Positions 37,551 through 45,937 of a stretch of DNA of 64,000 bases are shown one piece after another; positions within the stretch are counted from its first letter, which is position 1; each line of letters opens with the position of its first letter. The notes under the pieces are model-generated. The model searched no databases, had not been told where the DNA came from, and worked only from the letters and a program-made list of their open reading frames with translations. Made by a program: the position numbers and the translations under genes. The stretch is from an uncultured Oceanobacter sp. (GTDB lineage: Bacteria; Pseudomonadota; Gammaproteobacteria; Pseudomonadales; Oceanobacteraceae): assembly GCA_913061185.1 (NCBI GenBank), contig CAJXTI010000013.1, forward strand, positions 1 to 64,000, written 5' to 3'.

Positions 37551-39668
37551 ATGTATTTGAGACTATCAAAAGCGCTTTCGTCATTGCTGTTACTGACAGT
37601 AATCTTTACTTCAACAGCTGCTATCGCTGCTATTCAGGACGTCAGTCCCGGAACGCCCTTTACGCCGTTGGAACCGACCAGAGAACAGGCCGTTACCACC
37701 CAGCAAATACTCAATAATTTGCTGCGCGGTCACTATGAGCTTCAGCGGCTTGACGACCGTTTGTCGAGCAAGATATTTGACCTCTATTTGGAAGATCTCG
37801 ACGGCACGCGCAGTTATCTGCTCGCCGGTGATGTGCAGTCATTCGAAAAATATCGCAAACAGTTTGACGACGTACTGATGCGCGGAGACCTGACAATTCC
37901 TTTCTTTATCTACAACCGGTTACAACAGCGGGTCAATGAACGCCTGACCTTCATGCTCTCTGAACTGTCAGAACGGGCAGCAGAATACCACTTTGACAAT
38001 GATGAACGACTGAATCTTGATCGCGAAAACGCACCTTGGGCAACATCAACCATTGAGCTGGATGACCTGTGGCGCAAGCGCTTGAAAAATTCGATTCTGA
38101 ATCTCACCATGAGCGGCAAGGATCACAAGGCAGCCATTGAGCTGTTGCAAAAACGCTATCAAAACCAGCTCAACCGGATTCATCAAAACAAACCGGAAGA
38201 TGCCTACCAGGCAGTGATGAATGCGGTAACACGGGCGTTTGATCCCCATACCCAGTATTTTTCTCCCCGTAACACCGAGAATTTCAACATCAATATGAGC
38301 CTGTCGTTACAGGGAATTGGTGCTGTATTACAAGGCGAAGATGAATACACCAAGGTTGTGCGACTGGTGCCAGCCGGCCCCGCTGACAAAGCCAAAAACT
38401 TGCATCCTGCCGACAAAATTGTCGGGGTTGGCCAAAATATGGATGGTAGCATCACCGACGTCATTGGTTGGCGTCTGGATGAAGTGGTTGATCTTATCCG
38501 TGGGCCCAAGGGAACCACTGTGCGCCTTGAAGTCATCCCGTCCGACAGCGTCGGCAACGATACCAAGGTGATTGCCATTGTCCGTGACGAAGTCAAACTG
38601 GAAGAGCAGTCGGCACAAAAAGAGCTGCTTATTATCAAGGGCGACGACGGTAAGGATCATCGTATCGGTGTCATTGATATTCCCACTTTCTACATTGATT
38701 TTCAGGGACGGATGGAAAATCGTCCTGACTACAAGAGCACAACCCGCGATGTCGCTCGCCTGATCAAAGAGTTGCGCCTGGAGGGTATCGAAGGCTTGAT
38801 TATCGACTTGCGCAATAATGGCGGTGGCTCACTGGAAGAATCGATCAGCCTGACCGGCCTGTTTATTCCCCAAGGCCCGGTCGTTCAGGTACGCAGCACT
38901 CGTGGCAATGTCGAAGTGCTACCAGACGAAGATCCAACCGTACTTTATGATGGTTCGCTGGTCGTGCTGGTCAACCGCCTCAGTGCATCAGCCTCCGAAA
39001 TTTTTGCCGGTGCCATTCAGGATTACGGTCGCGGCATTGTGGTCGGTGGCCAAACCTTTGGTAAAGGTACTGTCCAGTCACTACGTCCCCTGCGCCACGG
39101 CCAGCTCAAAATCACCCAGGCAAAATTCTATCGCGTGTCTGGCCAAAGCACACAACATCAGGGGGTTATTCCTGACGTACTGTTTCCTTCGTTATTCGAT
39201 ACCGACAAAATTGGTGAAAGTGCTCTGGAAGAAGCCCTGCCATGGGATGAAATCCGCCCCGCCAAATACGCTGCTGACGAACAAATTCGCAACAGTGTCG
39301 TAGCATTGCGGCAAAAACACCAACAGCGCGTTCAGACCGATCCTGACTTTATTTTTCTGCGCGAGCAAAAGACACTGATTGAAGAGATGCGCAAACAGAC
39401 CGAAGTCTCCCTGAACGAAAAAACTCGCGAGTCTGAACGCCAGGAAAATGATCAGAAACGTCTCGACCTGGAAAATAAACGCCGTAAGGCCAAAGGGATG
39501 GCCCTGCTCACCAAACTGGAAGATGAAAGCAACCCTCAGGCCGCAAAACCGGAAACTGACGACCCCGAAGGGATCAAAAAAGAAGAGGATGATGCCCTGC
39601 TCACTGAATCAGGCCATATCCTGCTCGACTTTACGGAACTCAATCTGCAGCGCCAGGCAGCACGTTAG
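37551..39668 (+). CDS. prc: Tail-specific periplasmic protease Prc (Tsp)
   Basis: 705 residues from an ATG preceding a clear signal peptide (cleavage near AIAA-IQ); a TTG 11 codons upstream is possible and neither has a strong ribosome-binding site. N-terminal Tsp domain, a PDZ domain (about 240-330), and the S41 protease core with LSASASEIFAGAIQDYGRG (nucleophile Ser) and VGGQTFGKGTVQS (catalytic Lys). A charged C-terminal helix region (DUF3340-like) follows. Prc degrades proteins with non-polar C-termini, trims PBP3 and controls peptidoglycan hydrolases with NlpI. Own terminator follows. Confidence 0.96.
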   Translation: MYLRLSKALSSLLLLTVIFTSTAAIAAIQDVSPGTPFTPLEPTREQAVTTQQILNNLLRGHYELQRLDDRLSSKIFDLYLEDLDGTRSYLLAGDVQSFEKYRKQFDDVLMRGDLTIPFFIYNRLQQRVNERLTFMLSELSERAAEYHFDNDERLNLDRENAPWATSTIELDDLWRKRLKNSILNLTMSGKDHKAAIELLQKRYQNQLNRIHQNKPEDAYQAVMNAVTRAFDPHTQYFSPRNTENFNINMSLSLQGIGAVLQGEDEYTKVVRLVPAGPADKAKNLHPADKIVGVGQNMDGSITDVIGWRLDEVVDLIRGPKGTTVRLEVIPSDSVGNDTKVIAIVRDEVKLEEQSAQKELLIIKGDDGKDHRIGVIDIPTFYIDFQGRMENRPDYKSTTRDVARLIKELRLEGIEGLIIDLRNNGGGSLEESISLTGLFIPQGPVVQVRSTRGNVEVLPDEDPTVLYDGSLVVLVNRLSASASEIFAGAIQDYGRGIVVGGQTFGKGTVQSLRPLRHGQLKITQAKFYRVSGQSTQHQGVIPDVLFPSLFDTDKIGESALEEALPWDEIRPAKYAADEQIRNSVVALRQKHQQRVQTDPDFIFLREQKTLIEEMRKQTEVSLNEKTRESERQENDQKRLDLENKRRKAKGMALLTKLEDESNPQAAKPETDDPEGIKKEEDDALLTESGHILLDFTELNLQRQAAR

Positions 39669-39714
39669 TTCGCCACTGACGAACAGACCAAGAGTGCTTC
39701 GTTGAGCACTTCAC

Positions 39715-39752
39715 AAAAAAGCCCGATATCCTCACGGTATCGGGCTTTTTTT
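39715..39752 (+). terminator. Intrinsic terminator of prc
   Basis: Stem GCCCGATA (39721-39728) / TATCGGGC (39738-39745) with flanking A/T pairs; seven Ts follow. A T-run on both strands allows use from the minus strand by the convergent phosphatase-kinase gene. Confidence 0.92.
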
Positions 39753-39793
39753 ACTTTGCCACCTGAGCCAAGCAGTCTGGATGCCTCTGGACG

Positions 39794-41521
39794 CTACTGA
39801 CTAGCCAGCAGTGCCACCGCTTCTGCTACCGCAACCCCTGCAAAAATCAAGGTGGCATAACGCCAGAAACACACCGGATCACGGGTCAGCAATGAGCGAC
39901 GCAAATGCATTCCGACCAATTGCTCATTCGGTCGATACAGGTCTTCACGCAGCTCCGAAAACGCCTGGTAGCGCTCGTTGGTATGCGCTGATGTGGCCCT
40001 CTTCAGCACCAGATCCAACCACAGAGGAATATCAGGACGATGAACCCGAATACTCTGATAACGCCACTCTGACGAAGAACGAGCACCGCGCTCCTTCACT
40101 CGATCAAGCCGGAAAGGCGTTTGCCCTGCCAGCATTTCATAAATAATGACTCCCAGTGCAAACAGATCGCTCTGGGCACTGTATTCCTGTTCCAGCAAAA
40201 TCTCTGGTGCCTGATAAATAACCGAATCATAAACCGGCCAATTTTTCAGCGCCGGAATCTCACGACTGATAATAGCGCCCAAATCAACCAACTTGACTCC
40301 GCCATCCTGACCCACCAGCACATTGTCTGGAGTCAGGTTACGATAAATCAAACCGGTGCGCTGCAAGGCACGTAATCCATGAATAATTTGCTCAACAATC
40401 AAGCGTACCTGGTTGATTTCCGCACCGGGGTTATCGAACATCCATTGACGCAGTGAAACACCATCAACCCACTCAAAGATATGATAGTTGTAACGTGATT
40501 CTTCCTGAGGCAGTGCACGAATCACATTACGATGATTAATACGTTCAGCAACCCACTGCTCGCGAGCAAAACATTCCAGGTAGTCGCTATTTTCCTGTAT
40601 TCCCATCGCCGGGGCTTTCAGCACATAGAGACGACCATTACGCTTGTTAACAACCTGGTAGGTAATACTGGAAACACTGGACTCAATAATGTGATTGATC
40701 TGGTAATGATCGATACTCTCACCAGCAGACAATACGGCCGGAATATGGCGTTCAGAAACCTGCGGGCCAGACTCCTGCAAACTTTCATCTGGCAACTGAC
40801 GAACTCGCAAGATCACACTGGTTCCGTTACCGTCACTGCCCGCATCAATCGCCTGGCTGACCAGCGCCGAGCACACCGCTTCAACATCAGCCTGGCTACT
40901 CTCTGGCCGTATTCCATTCAAGGCATCCACCATCGCCTTGCGTGACACAAAGGAATGAACCCCATCCGTCGTCAGCAGAAAGACATCCCCCTGATGAACA
41001 TCACGCTGGAAATAGTCGACCTCAATATGGCTGTCCATCCCCAGTGAGCGTGAAAGATAGGTATTACCACCACCTTCATGCACATGATCACGGGTTATTT
41101 GCTCCAGGCTGTTGCCACTCCACAGATACACCCGGCTATCGCCAACGTGAAAAAAATGTGCCGTACTACCGTGAACCAGAACGCAACTAAAGGTCGTCAC
41201 CAGACCGTTGTTATTAGAAGAAGCCTGCTTGCCATGGTGATATAGCCAACTGTTAAGCGAAGTTAACACCTTGCTGGCTGAGCGCTTCACATCCCAGCTA
41301 TCGGGGGTACTGTAATAATCGTGAAGAAAATGCGTAACACTGGTGGAGCTGGCCTGTTGGGCATTTGTGGTACTGCTGGCACCGTCGGCAATACAGGCAC
41401 CGACACCCTTGAAGCGAATCACGCCAGAGTCTGGCTGAAATACCGCAAACGCATCCTGATTATCGTCTCTTCCACCTGAAGCGGAAAAACCTCCGAACTG
41501 AATATCTAGAGCTATTGTCAT
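39794..41521 (-). CDS. PP2C phosphatase / protein kinase-like fusion, membrane-anchored
   Basis: 575 residues. An N-terminal PP2C domain (about 5-245) has RDDNQDAF, IADGASS, VGDSRVYLW and LTTDGVHSF; the usual metal-binding DN near its end reads D230-G231-N232. A eukaryotic-type kinase domain (about 268-535) keeps the ATP-binding Lys302 and the DLG Asp413, but the HRD motif is YRN, with Asn395 replacing the catalytic Asp 18 residues before DLG. A C-terminal TM helix (about 552-572) follows. Proteins of this architecture accompany nitrate assimilation genes (PA1782 in P. aeruginosa). Probably membrane-tethered, with a pseudokinase or weak kinase; the target is unknown. Confidence 0.88.
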   Translation of the reverse strand: MTIALDIQFGGFSASGGRDDNQDAFAVFQPDSGVIRFKGVGACIADGASSTTNAQQASSTSVTHFLHDYYSTPDSWDVKRSASKVLTSLNSWLYHHGKQASSNNNGLVTTFSCVLVHGSTAHFFHVGDSRVYLWSGNSLEQITRDHVHEGGGNTYLSRSLGMDSHIEVDYFQRDVHQGDVFLLTTDGVHSFVSRKAMVDALNGIRPESSQADVEAVCSALVSQAIDAGSDGNGTSVILRVRQLPDESLQESGPQVSERHIPAVLSAGESIDHYQINHIIESSVSSITYQVVNKRNGRLYVLKAPAMGIQENSDYLECFAREQWVAERINHRNVIRALPQEESRYNYHIFEWVDGVSLRQWMFDNPGAEINQVRLIVEQIIHGLRALQRTGLIYRNLTPDNVLVGQDGGVKLVDLGAIISREIPALKNWPVYDSVIYQAPEILLEQEYSAQSDLFALGVIIYEMLAGQTPFRLDRVKERGARSSSEWRYQSIRVHRPDIPLWLDLVLKRATSAHTNERYQAFSELREDLYRPNEQLVGMHLRRSLLTRDPVCFWRYATLIFAGVAVAEAVALLASQ

Positions 41522-42129
41522 TATTAAGTATCTTTGTCTGATCGCTGATCGTTACACCATCCGAGTGTGCGCAAAGCATACATGGACAATAATCCTCCTT
41601 GCTACCGCAAAAAAGGCTGATTCACCTATTCGGGCGACAAATAAGGCGTTAATAAATAATTTGCGGCTGCCTGGTGCAGGGGCCTGTAAATAGGGAAACT
41701 CATGGTTTTTGACACGACGCAGCCGAGGTTGAACACATGGAAATGCCTGAAAAATGGAATGACAGGTTAACAAACACCCATTTTCAGATTATTTTCGCAG
41801 TGCTTGCAACGCCAAAAGACAGTCAGCCACCGAGCATGGAAACTTGTCCGTTCTGATGAAAAGTCATTCAGAAACAAGGCCAATGAGCTACCTGATTCAG
41901 GGTGATAAGACTATCAGTTTGGATTACAAAAACAACAGGAATACAGCACAAGCAGAAAAAGGAACCACCCGGGCCACAGACCGATGAAGGAAAACTGAGG
42001 GGGAAGCCGGGTAGCCCAAAACATAGCCGCCGTTTAAATTTCAGTGCGAAATTCAAACAATGGCTTTAAACGATAAAACAATTCAAGAGCATCCTTGCTC
42101 CCTTAAATCAAACAACGATACTTGAAAAA
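41522..42129. other. Intergenic region downstream of nirBD, no gene seen
   Basis: 608 bases. Minus-strand frames 41552-41773 and 41868-42056 lack start signals and family resemblance. A short GAGCA/TGCTC hairpin near 42090-42110 followed on the minus strand by T-rich sequence could be a weak terminator of nirBD. The nitrate transporter gene often found here in related clusters is absent. Confidence 0.45.
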
Positions 42130-42456
42130 TCAGCTGGCAAGTTCAACCAGCCCGGCTTCAACGCGGGCACAATAGGCTTTTACCGCTGCTTCGGTATCTT
42201 CCAGGCATTCGCCGGTCGCCAGATCAAAATGCTGCTTATACAGCGGCGAAGCCACCACATAGCGATCACCGATAGAGCCAACAATACCACGCGACAGAAC
42301 ATTCGCCTTGCCGATTGGATCGTAGTTGCCGATAGCAAATACCTGATCACTACTTCCCAGGCGAAACAGGGCAACCTGTTCGCCATTATGCAAGGCACAT
42401 ACACCGGTATCTGGAGCGATATCGGTCAACGCACATACTTGAGTCCACTGAGTCAT
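42130..42456 (-). CDS. nirD: Nitrite reductase small subunit NirD
   Basis: 108 residues, Rieske-like fold of the NirD family without the [2Fe-2S] ligand cysteines and histidines of true Rieske proteins. Hallmarks: VCALTDIAPDTGVCALHNGEQVALF, FAIGNYDPIGKANVLSRGIVG and VASPLYKQHFDLATGECLED. It is needed with NirB for assimilatory NADH-dependent nitrite reduction to ammonium. AAGGAA precedes the ATG; 11 bases separate it from nirB. Confidence 0.95.
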   Translation of the reverse strand: MTQWTQVCALTDIAPDTGVCALHNGEQVALFRLGSSDQVFAIGNYDPIGKANVLSRGIVGSIGDRYVVASPLYKQHFDLATGECLEDTEAAVKAYCARVEAGLVELAS

Positions 42457-42467
42457 GATGTTTTTCC

Positions 42468-45029
42468 TTATTTGCCAGAGTTCAAATCAACAAGTTCAAT
42501 ACGCTCAACGTCAGTTGCCGGACGACGCTGACCACGCTCACGTACATAGAGCAGGTTATCGTCTGCGGCATCCGCGTTGATGTAATGCTGGAAACGCTTC
42601 ATTTTCTCAGGGCTTTCGATCGTCGTCTTCCACTCGCACTGGTAAGTACCCACAACCTTGGTCATACCGTTTTCCAGTTCTTCACCAATGGACAGCTTGT
42701 CGTTGATAACAACGTCTTTCAAATAATCCAGACCACCGTCAAGGTTTTCCATCCATACCGATGTCCGCTGCAGACGATCTGCGGTACGGACATAAAACAT
42801 CAGCACACGGTCGATATAACGAATCAGGGTTTCATCATCCAGCTCAGTAGCAAACAGATCCGCATGACGAGGACGCATACCACCGTTACCACAAACGTAC
42901 AGATTCCAGCCCTTCTCTGTGGCAATAACACCGATATCCTTGGACTGGGCTTCTGCACATTCACGGGTACAACCCGACACACCGAACTTGATCTTGTGTG
43001 GTGAACGTAAACCCTTGTAGCGATCCTCCAAAGCAATCGCCATGGAAACCGAGTCCAGCACGCCGTAACGACACCAGGTGGAGCCAACACAAGACTTCAC
43101 GGTACGCAGCGACTTGCCATAGGCGTGTCCGGTTTCGAAACCGGCAGCCACCAGCTTTTTCCAGATTTCTGGCAACTGATGCAACTGCGCACCAAACAGA
43201 TCGATCCGCTGACCACCAGTAATCTTGGTGTACAAGTCGTAGTCGCGACCGATCTCGCCCAGCACAATCAGTTTTTCAGGGGTAATTTCACCACCAGCAA
43301 CACGCGGTACAATGGAATAAGTACCGTCTTTCTGCATGTTACCCAAGAATATATCGTTGGTATCCTGCAGACCGATGTGCTCATCCTTAAGAATATATTC
43401 GTTATTGAAAGACGCCAGGATCGACGCCAGCGCAGGTTTGCAGATTTCACAACCATGGCCCTTGCCGTGGCCTTCAAGCACCTGTTTAAACGTGGTGTAT
43501 TCCTGTACCCGGACGATGTCAGCCAGCTCGGCACGGGTATAAGCGAAGTGCTCACAAATATCGGTATTAACCTCAACACCCAACGCTTCCAGTTCCGCAT
43601 CCATGACCTGTTTAACCAAGGCAGCACAACCGCCGCAACCGGTTGACGCCAGGGTTGTGGACTTGATGTCCCCCATGGTGCAGCAACCACCCTGCACGGC
43701 TGCACTGATGTCGCCCTTGGTGACATCAAAACAGGAACAAATTTGGGCGGTTTCCGGCAACGATGACACACCCAGCCCAACTGGCTCCTGACCATCCATC
43801 GACGGCAAGATCAGCGCCGCCGGGTTGCCAGGAATATCCATATCGTTGAGCATCAGCTGCAACAAAGTACCGTAGGCTTCAGAATCTCCTACCAGCACCG
43901 CACCCAGCAGTTTTTTGCCGTCAGCAGAAACAATCAGACGCTTGTAAACTTCAGCAACATCATCATTGAAGATATAACTGTGGGAGCCGGCGGTACGACC
44001 ATGGGCATCACCGATAGAGGCTACTTCAACACCCAGTAATTTCAACTTGGTGCTCATATCCGCACCCTGAAAAGCCGTTTTGGCGGGCTCGTGGGTAATC
44101 AGACTGCTAACAATATGGCCAACAGTTACTTTGGCCATATTGTAGCCAGGCGCTACCAGACCGTAGATTTTGTTATCCCACAGGGCACATTCACCGATGG
44201 CATAAATATCTTCATTTGAAGTCTGGCAGTAATCATTGATCACGATGCCGCCACGTTCGCCAATTTCCAGGCTGAATTGACGCGCCAGCTCGTCTTGTGG
44301 ACGAATACCGGCAGAAAACAGGATCATGTCGGTTTCCAGGAAGGAACCGTCGACAAAGTTCATGCGGTAACGGCATTCTTCACCGGCGACAATCTCTTTG
44401 GTGTTCTTTTCGGTATGCACCTGAACACCCAGGCTTTCAATCTTGCGACGCAGCAGCTTGCCGCCGCCTTCGTCCAGCTGCACAGCCATCAGTCGTGGCG
44501 CAAATTCCACCACATGAGTTTCCAGACCAGCAGCCTTCAAGGCATTGGCGGCTTCCAGACCCAGCAAACCACCACCCACAACAACGCCTGTCTTACTGAC
44601 TTTGGCAGCCGTAGAAATCGCTTCAAGGTCTTCAATGGTGCGGTAAACCAGACAGTGTTGCTGGTCTTTACCGGGAATGGGAGGAACAAAAGGATAAGAA
44701 CCCGTTGCCAATACCAGCTTGTCATAGCCTTCTTTGCGGCCACTCGCAGTGGTAATGGTTTTTTCGTGGGCATTAATGTCTACAACCTTGTCGTTCAGTG
44801 TGTAAATAACACCCTGAGACTGGTATTCAGATTCGGTTGTTAATGCGAGGTCTTCAGCGGTAGAGCCGGAGAAATACTTGCTCAGCTGCACCCGGTCATA
44901 AGCCAGACGAGGTTCTTCTGAGAAGGTAATAATATCAAATTCGGAGGAGTGTTCTGAGGTGGCCAGTGTATTGATGAAATTGTGGCCAACCATGCCGTTG
45001 CCAACAACGACGACGCGTTTCTTGCTCAT
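42468..45029 (-). CDS. nirB: Assimilatory nitrite reductase large subunit NirB
   Basis: 853 residues (typical ~850). An N-terminal FAD/NAD(P)H oxidoreductase (VVVGNGMVGHNFI; VVVGGGLLGLEAANAL) is followed by a BFD-like [2Fe-2S] domain (ICSCFDVTKGD, CGGCAALV, about 430-480). The sirohaem/[4Fe-4S] reductase core has SCVGSTWCRYG and GCTRECAEAQSKDIGVIATEKGWNLYVCGNGG. It reduces nitrite to ammonium with six electrons in the cytoplasm. The start follows a purine-rich GAGAGA. The gene is preceded by a sigma54-type promoter and a hexaloop hairpin and is divergent from nasA. Confidence 0.97.
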   Translation of the reverse strand: MSKKRVVVVGNGMVGHNFINTLATSEHSSEFDIITFSEEPRLAYDRVQLSKYFSGSTAEDLALTTESEYQSQGVIYTLNDKVVDINAHEKTITTASGRKEGYDKLVLATGSYPFVPPIPGKDQQHCLVYRTIEDLEAISTAAKVSKTGVVVGGGLLGLEAANALKAAGLETHVVEFAPRLMAVQLDEGGGKLLRRKIESLGVQVHTEKNTKEIVAGEECRYRMNFVDGSFLETDMILFSAGIRPQDELARQFSLEIGERGGIVINDYCQTSNEDIYAIGECALWDNKIYGLVAPGYNMAKVTVGHIVSSLITHEPAKTAFQGADMSTKLKLLGVEVASIGDAHGRTAGSHSYIFNDDVAEVYKRLIVSADGKKLLGAVLVGDSEAYGTLLQLMLNDMDIPGNPAALILPSMDGQEPVGLGVSSLPETAQICSCFDVTKGDISAAVQGGCCTMGDIKSTTLASTGCGGCAALVKQVMDAELEALGVEVNTDICEHFAYTRAELADIVRVQEYTTFKQVLEGHGKGHGCEICKPALASILASFNNEYILKDEHIGLQDTNDIFLGNMQKDGTYSIVPRVAGGEITPEKLIVLGEIGRDYDLYTKITGGQRIDLFGAQLHQLPEIWKKLVAAGFETGHAYGKSLRTVKSCVGSTWCRYGVLDSVSMAIALEDRYKGLRSPHKIKFGVSGCTRECAEAQSKDIGVIATEKGWNLYVCGNGGMRPRHADLFATELDDETLIRYIDRVLMFYVRTADRLQRTSVWMENLDGGLDYLKDVVINDKLSIGEELENGMTKVVGTYQCEWKTTIESPEKMKRFQHYINADAADDNLLYVRERGQRRPATDVERIELVDLNSGK

Positions 45030-45093
45030 GAAGGAATCTCTCTATCTAGTCATACGGATGTTTATCTCCTGTGTGCGTCGTTGCTCTGACCCG

Positions 45094-45115
45094 TCTCTTG
45101 CTCCATTGCAAGAGA
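45094..45115 (-). promoter_or_regulatory. Hexaloop hairpin in the nirB leader (ANTAR-type candidate)
   Basis: On the minus strand, TCTCTTGC, loop AATGGA, GCAAGAGA: a perfect 8-bp stem with a six-base loop having A at position 1 and G at position 4, the features known for ANTAR-protein targets. It begins about eight bases after the predicted sigma54 start and 65 bases before the nirB ATG. No terminator follows it, so the mode of action would differ from the nasA leader. Confidence 0.5.
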
Positions 45116-45133
45116 AGGCATCGATGTAGTTAT

Positions 45134-45149
45134 AGCAATTACAATGCCA
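45134..45149 (-). promoter_or_regulatory. Candidate sigma54 promoter of nirBD
   Basis: On the minus strand, TGGCAT (45149-45144), TGTAA, TTGCT (45138-45134); GG and GC are ten bases apart. It differs from consensus TGGCAC-N5-TTGCW at one base. Predicted start near 45122, leaving a ~93-base leader. Fits NtrC-type nitrogen control (inferred; no NtrC site confirmed). Confidence 0.65.
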
Positions 45150-45761
45150 ACTAAAATAATTGACGAATGTGCGGTATCAAAACACGCTAGATACAGGTTA
45201 AAACCACCTCACCGCGTGATAGCTCCAAGTCATACAATGCCGCTACATCCGCGCTGATTCAGCCCATATATAGGAATCAGCCAAGGATAATTGAATATTT
45301 ATCGCCACCGGCGGACGGTGGCGGCCAACAAAACGATCACCACTTAAAATACCGAATAATCGCACCACAAAAAAACATAACTTCTTTAAATAGCACTATT
45401 AGCGTGCATAAAAACAGAAGTAAGTAATGACACCCTCCGGCTTCGATGAATAATTAACCAAACTGGCGCTCCCCAATGACATCCATGCACAGGATAGTTG
45501 TACCAGCGGAACATCGCCGCCGATGCTGCAGTCAATTTCCAGACATACAACCGCTGCCGCTGCCACACCGGTCTGCATGCCTGAGGGCAAGGGTGCTGCC
45601 GATGATTCCGTTACAAGACGCGAACTAACCACAGCAACTTCGCAGCGACCGATCAACAACCTGAAAGGTCATACCAGCCTTCTCTTGCTTGCATCCGGGC
45701 GCGATTTTCAGAGGCGACTCAGGCAACCAGCCAACCCTAAATCCCCATCGGTGCAGCTATT
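45150..45761. other. Shared regulatory region between nirB and nasA, no gene seen
   Basis: 612 bases between two divergent sigma54-type promoters, long enough for shared enhancer sites. A half-matching NtrC-like stretch (TGCACAGGATAGTTGTACC, about 45486-45504) is the best candidate but lacks one conserved half. Frames on both strands here have no start signals. Confidence 0.45.
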
Positions 45762-45777
45762 TGGCACTTTTCTTGTA
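45762..45777 (+). promoter_or_regulatory. Candidate sigma54 promoter of nasA
   Basis: TGGCAC (45762-45767), TTTTC, TTGTA (45773-45777). The -24 box is perfect; the -12 box has T in place of the conserved C. Predicted start near 45788, ten bases before the first leader stem. Confidence 0.6.
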
Positions 45778-45797
45778 TGGTTTTAAGCAGAATTTGT

Positions 45798-45845
45798 CGA
45801 TGCCCAGGCTCGGCGATGTGTTTTACCGATACCAACGCGGGTATC
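45798..45845 (+). promoter_or_regulatory. Tandem stem-loops of the nasA leader (ANTAR/NasT target candidate)
   Basis: The second stem is perfect: GATACC (45828-45833), hexaloop AACGCG, GGTATC (45840-45845); the loop has A1 and G4. The first stem, around 45799-45818, is weaker (CGATGCC against GGCGATG with one mismatch, wobbles and a seven-base loop). Two stems followed by a terminator before a nitrate reductase gene is the arrangement bound by NasR in Klebsiella and NasT in other Proteobacteria. The regulator itself is not in the window. Confidence 0.6.
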
Positions 45846-45881
45846 ATCAGCTGTTTTAGTGTTGTGCAAAACAGAGCATTG

Positions 45882-45918
45882 GCGCTCACTGATTTATATC
45901 AGTGGGCGCTTTTTTTTT
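45882..45918 (+). terminator. Leader terminator (attenuator) before nasA
   Basis: A 12-bp stem, GCGCTCACTGAT (45882-45893) with ATCAGTGGGCGC (45898-45909), loop TTAT, then nine Ts. It ends 19 bases before the nasA start, so it must be overcome for expression: an attenuator rather than the end of an upstream gene. Another stem, CTGTTTT/AAAACAG (45851-45874), lies between it and the tandem stem-loops and may be an alternative pairing. Confidence 0.9.
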
Positions 45919-45937
45919 GCGTTTTGGAAAGCCCCTT

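Noticed and set aside
45117..45148. First stem of a tandem ANTAR motif on the minus strand
   Set aside because: GGCAT/ATGCC can pair, but the left arm is the -24 element of the predicted sigma54 promoter and lies upstream of the predicted transcript start.
45386..45786. Small ORFs on both strands between nirB and nasA
   Set aside because: No ribosome-binding sites; the interval is better explained as a divergent control region.
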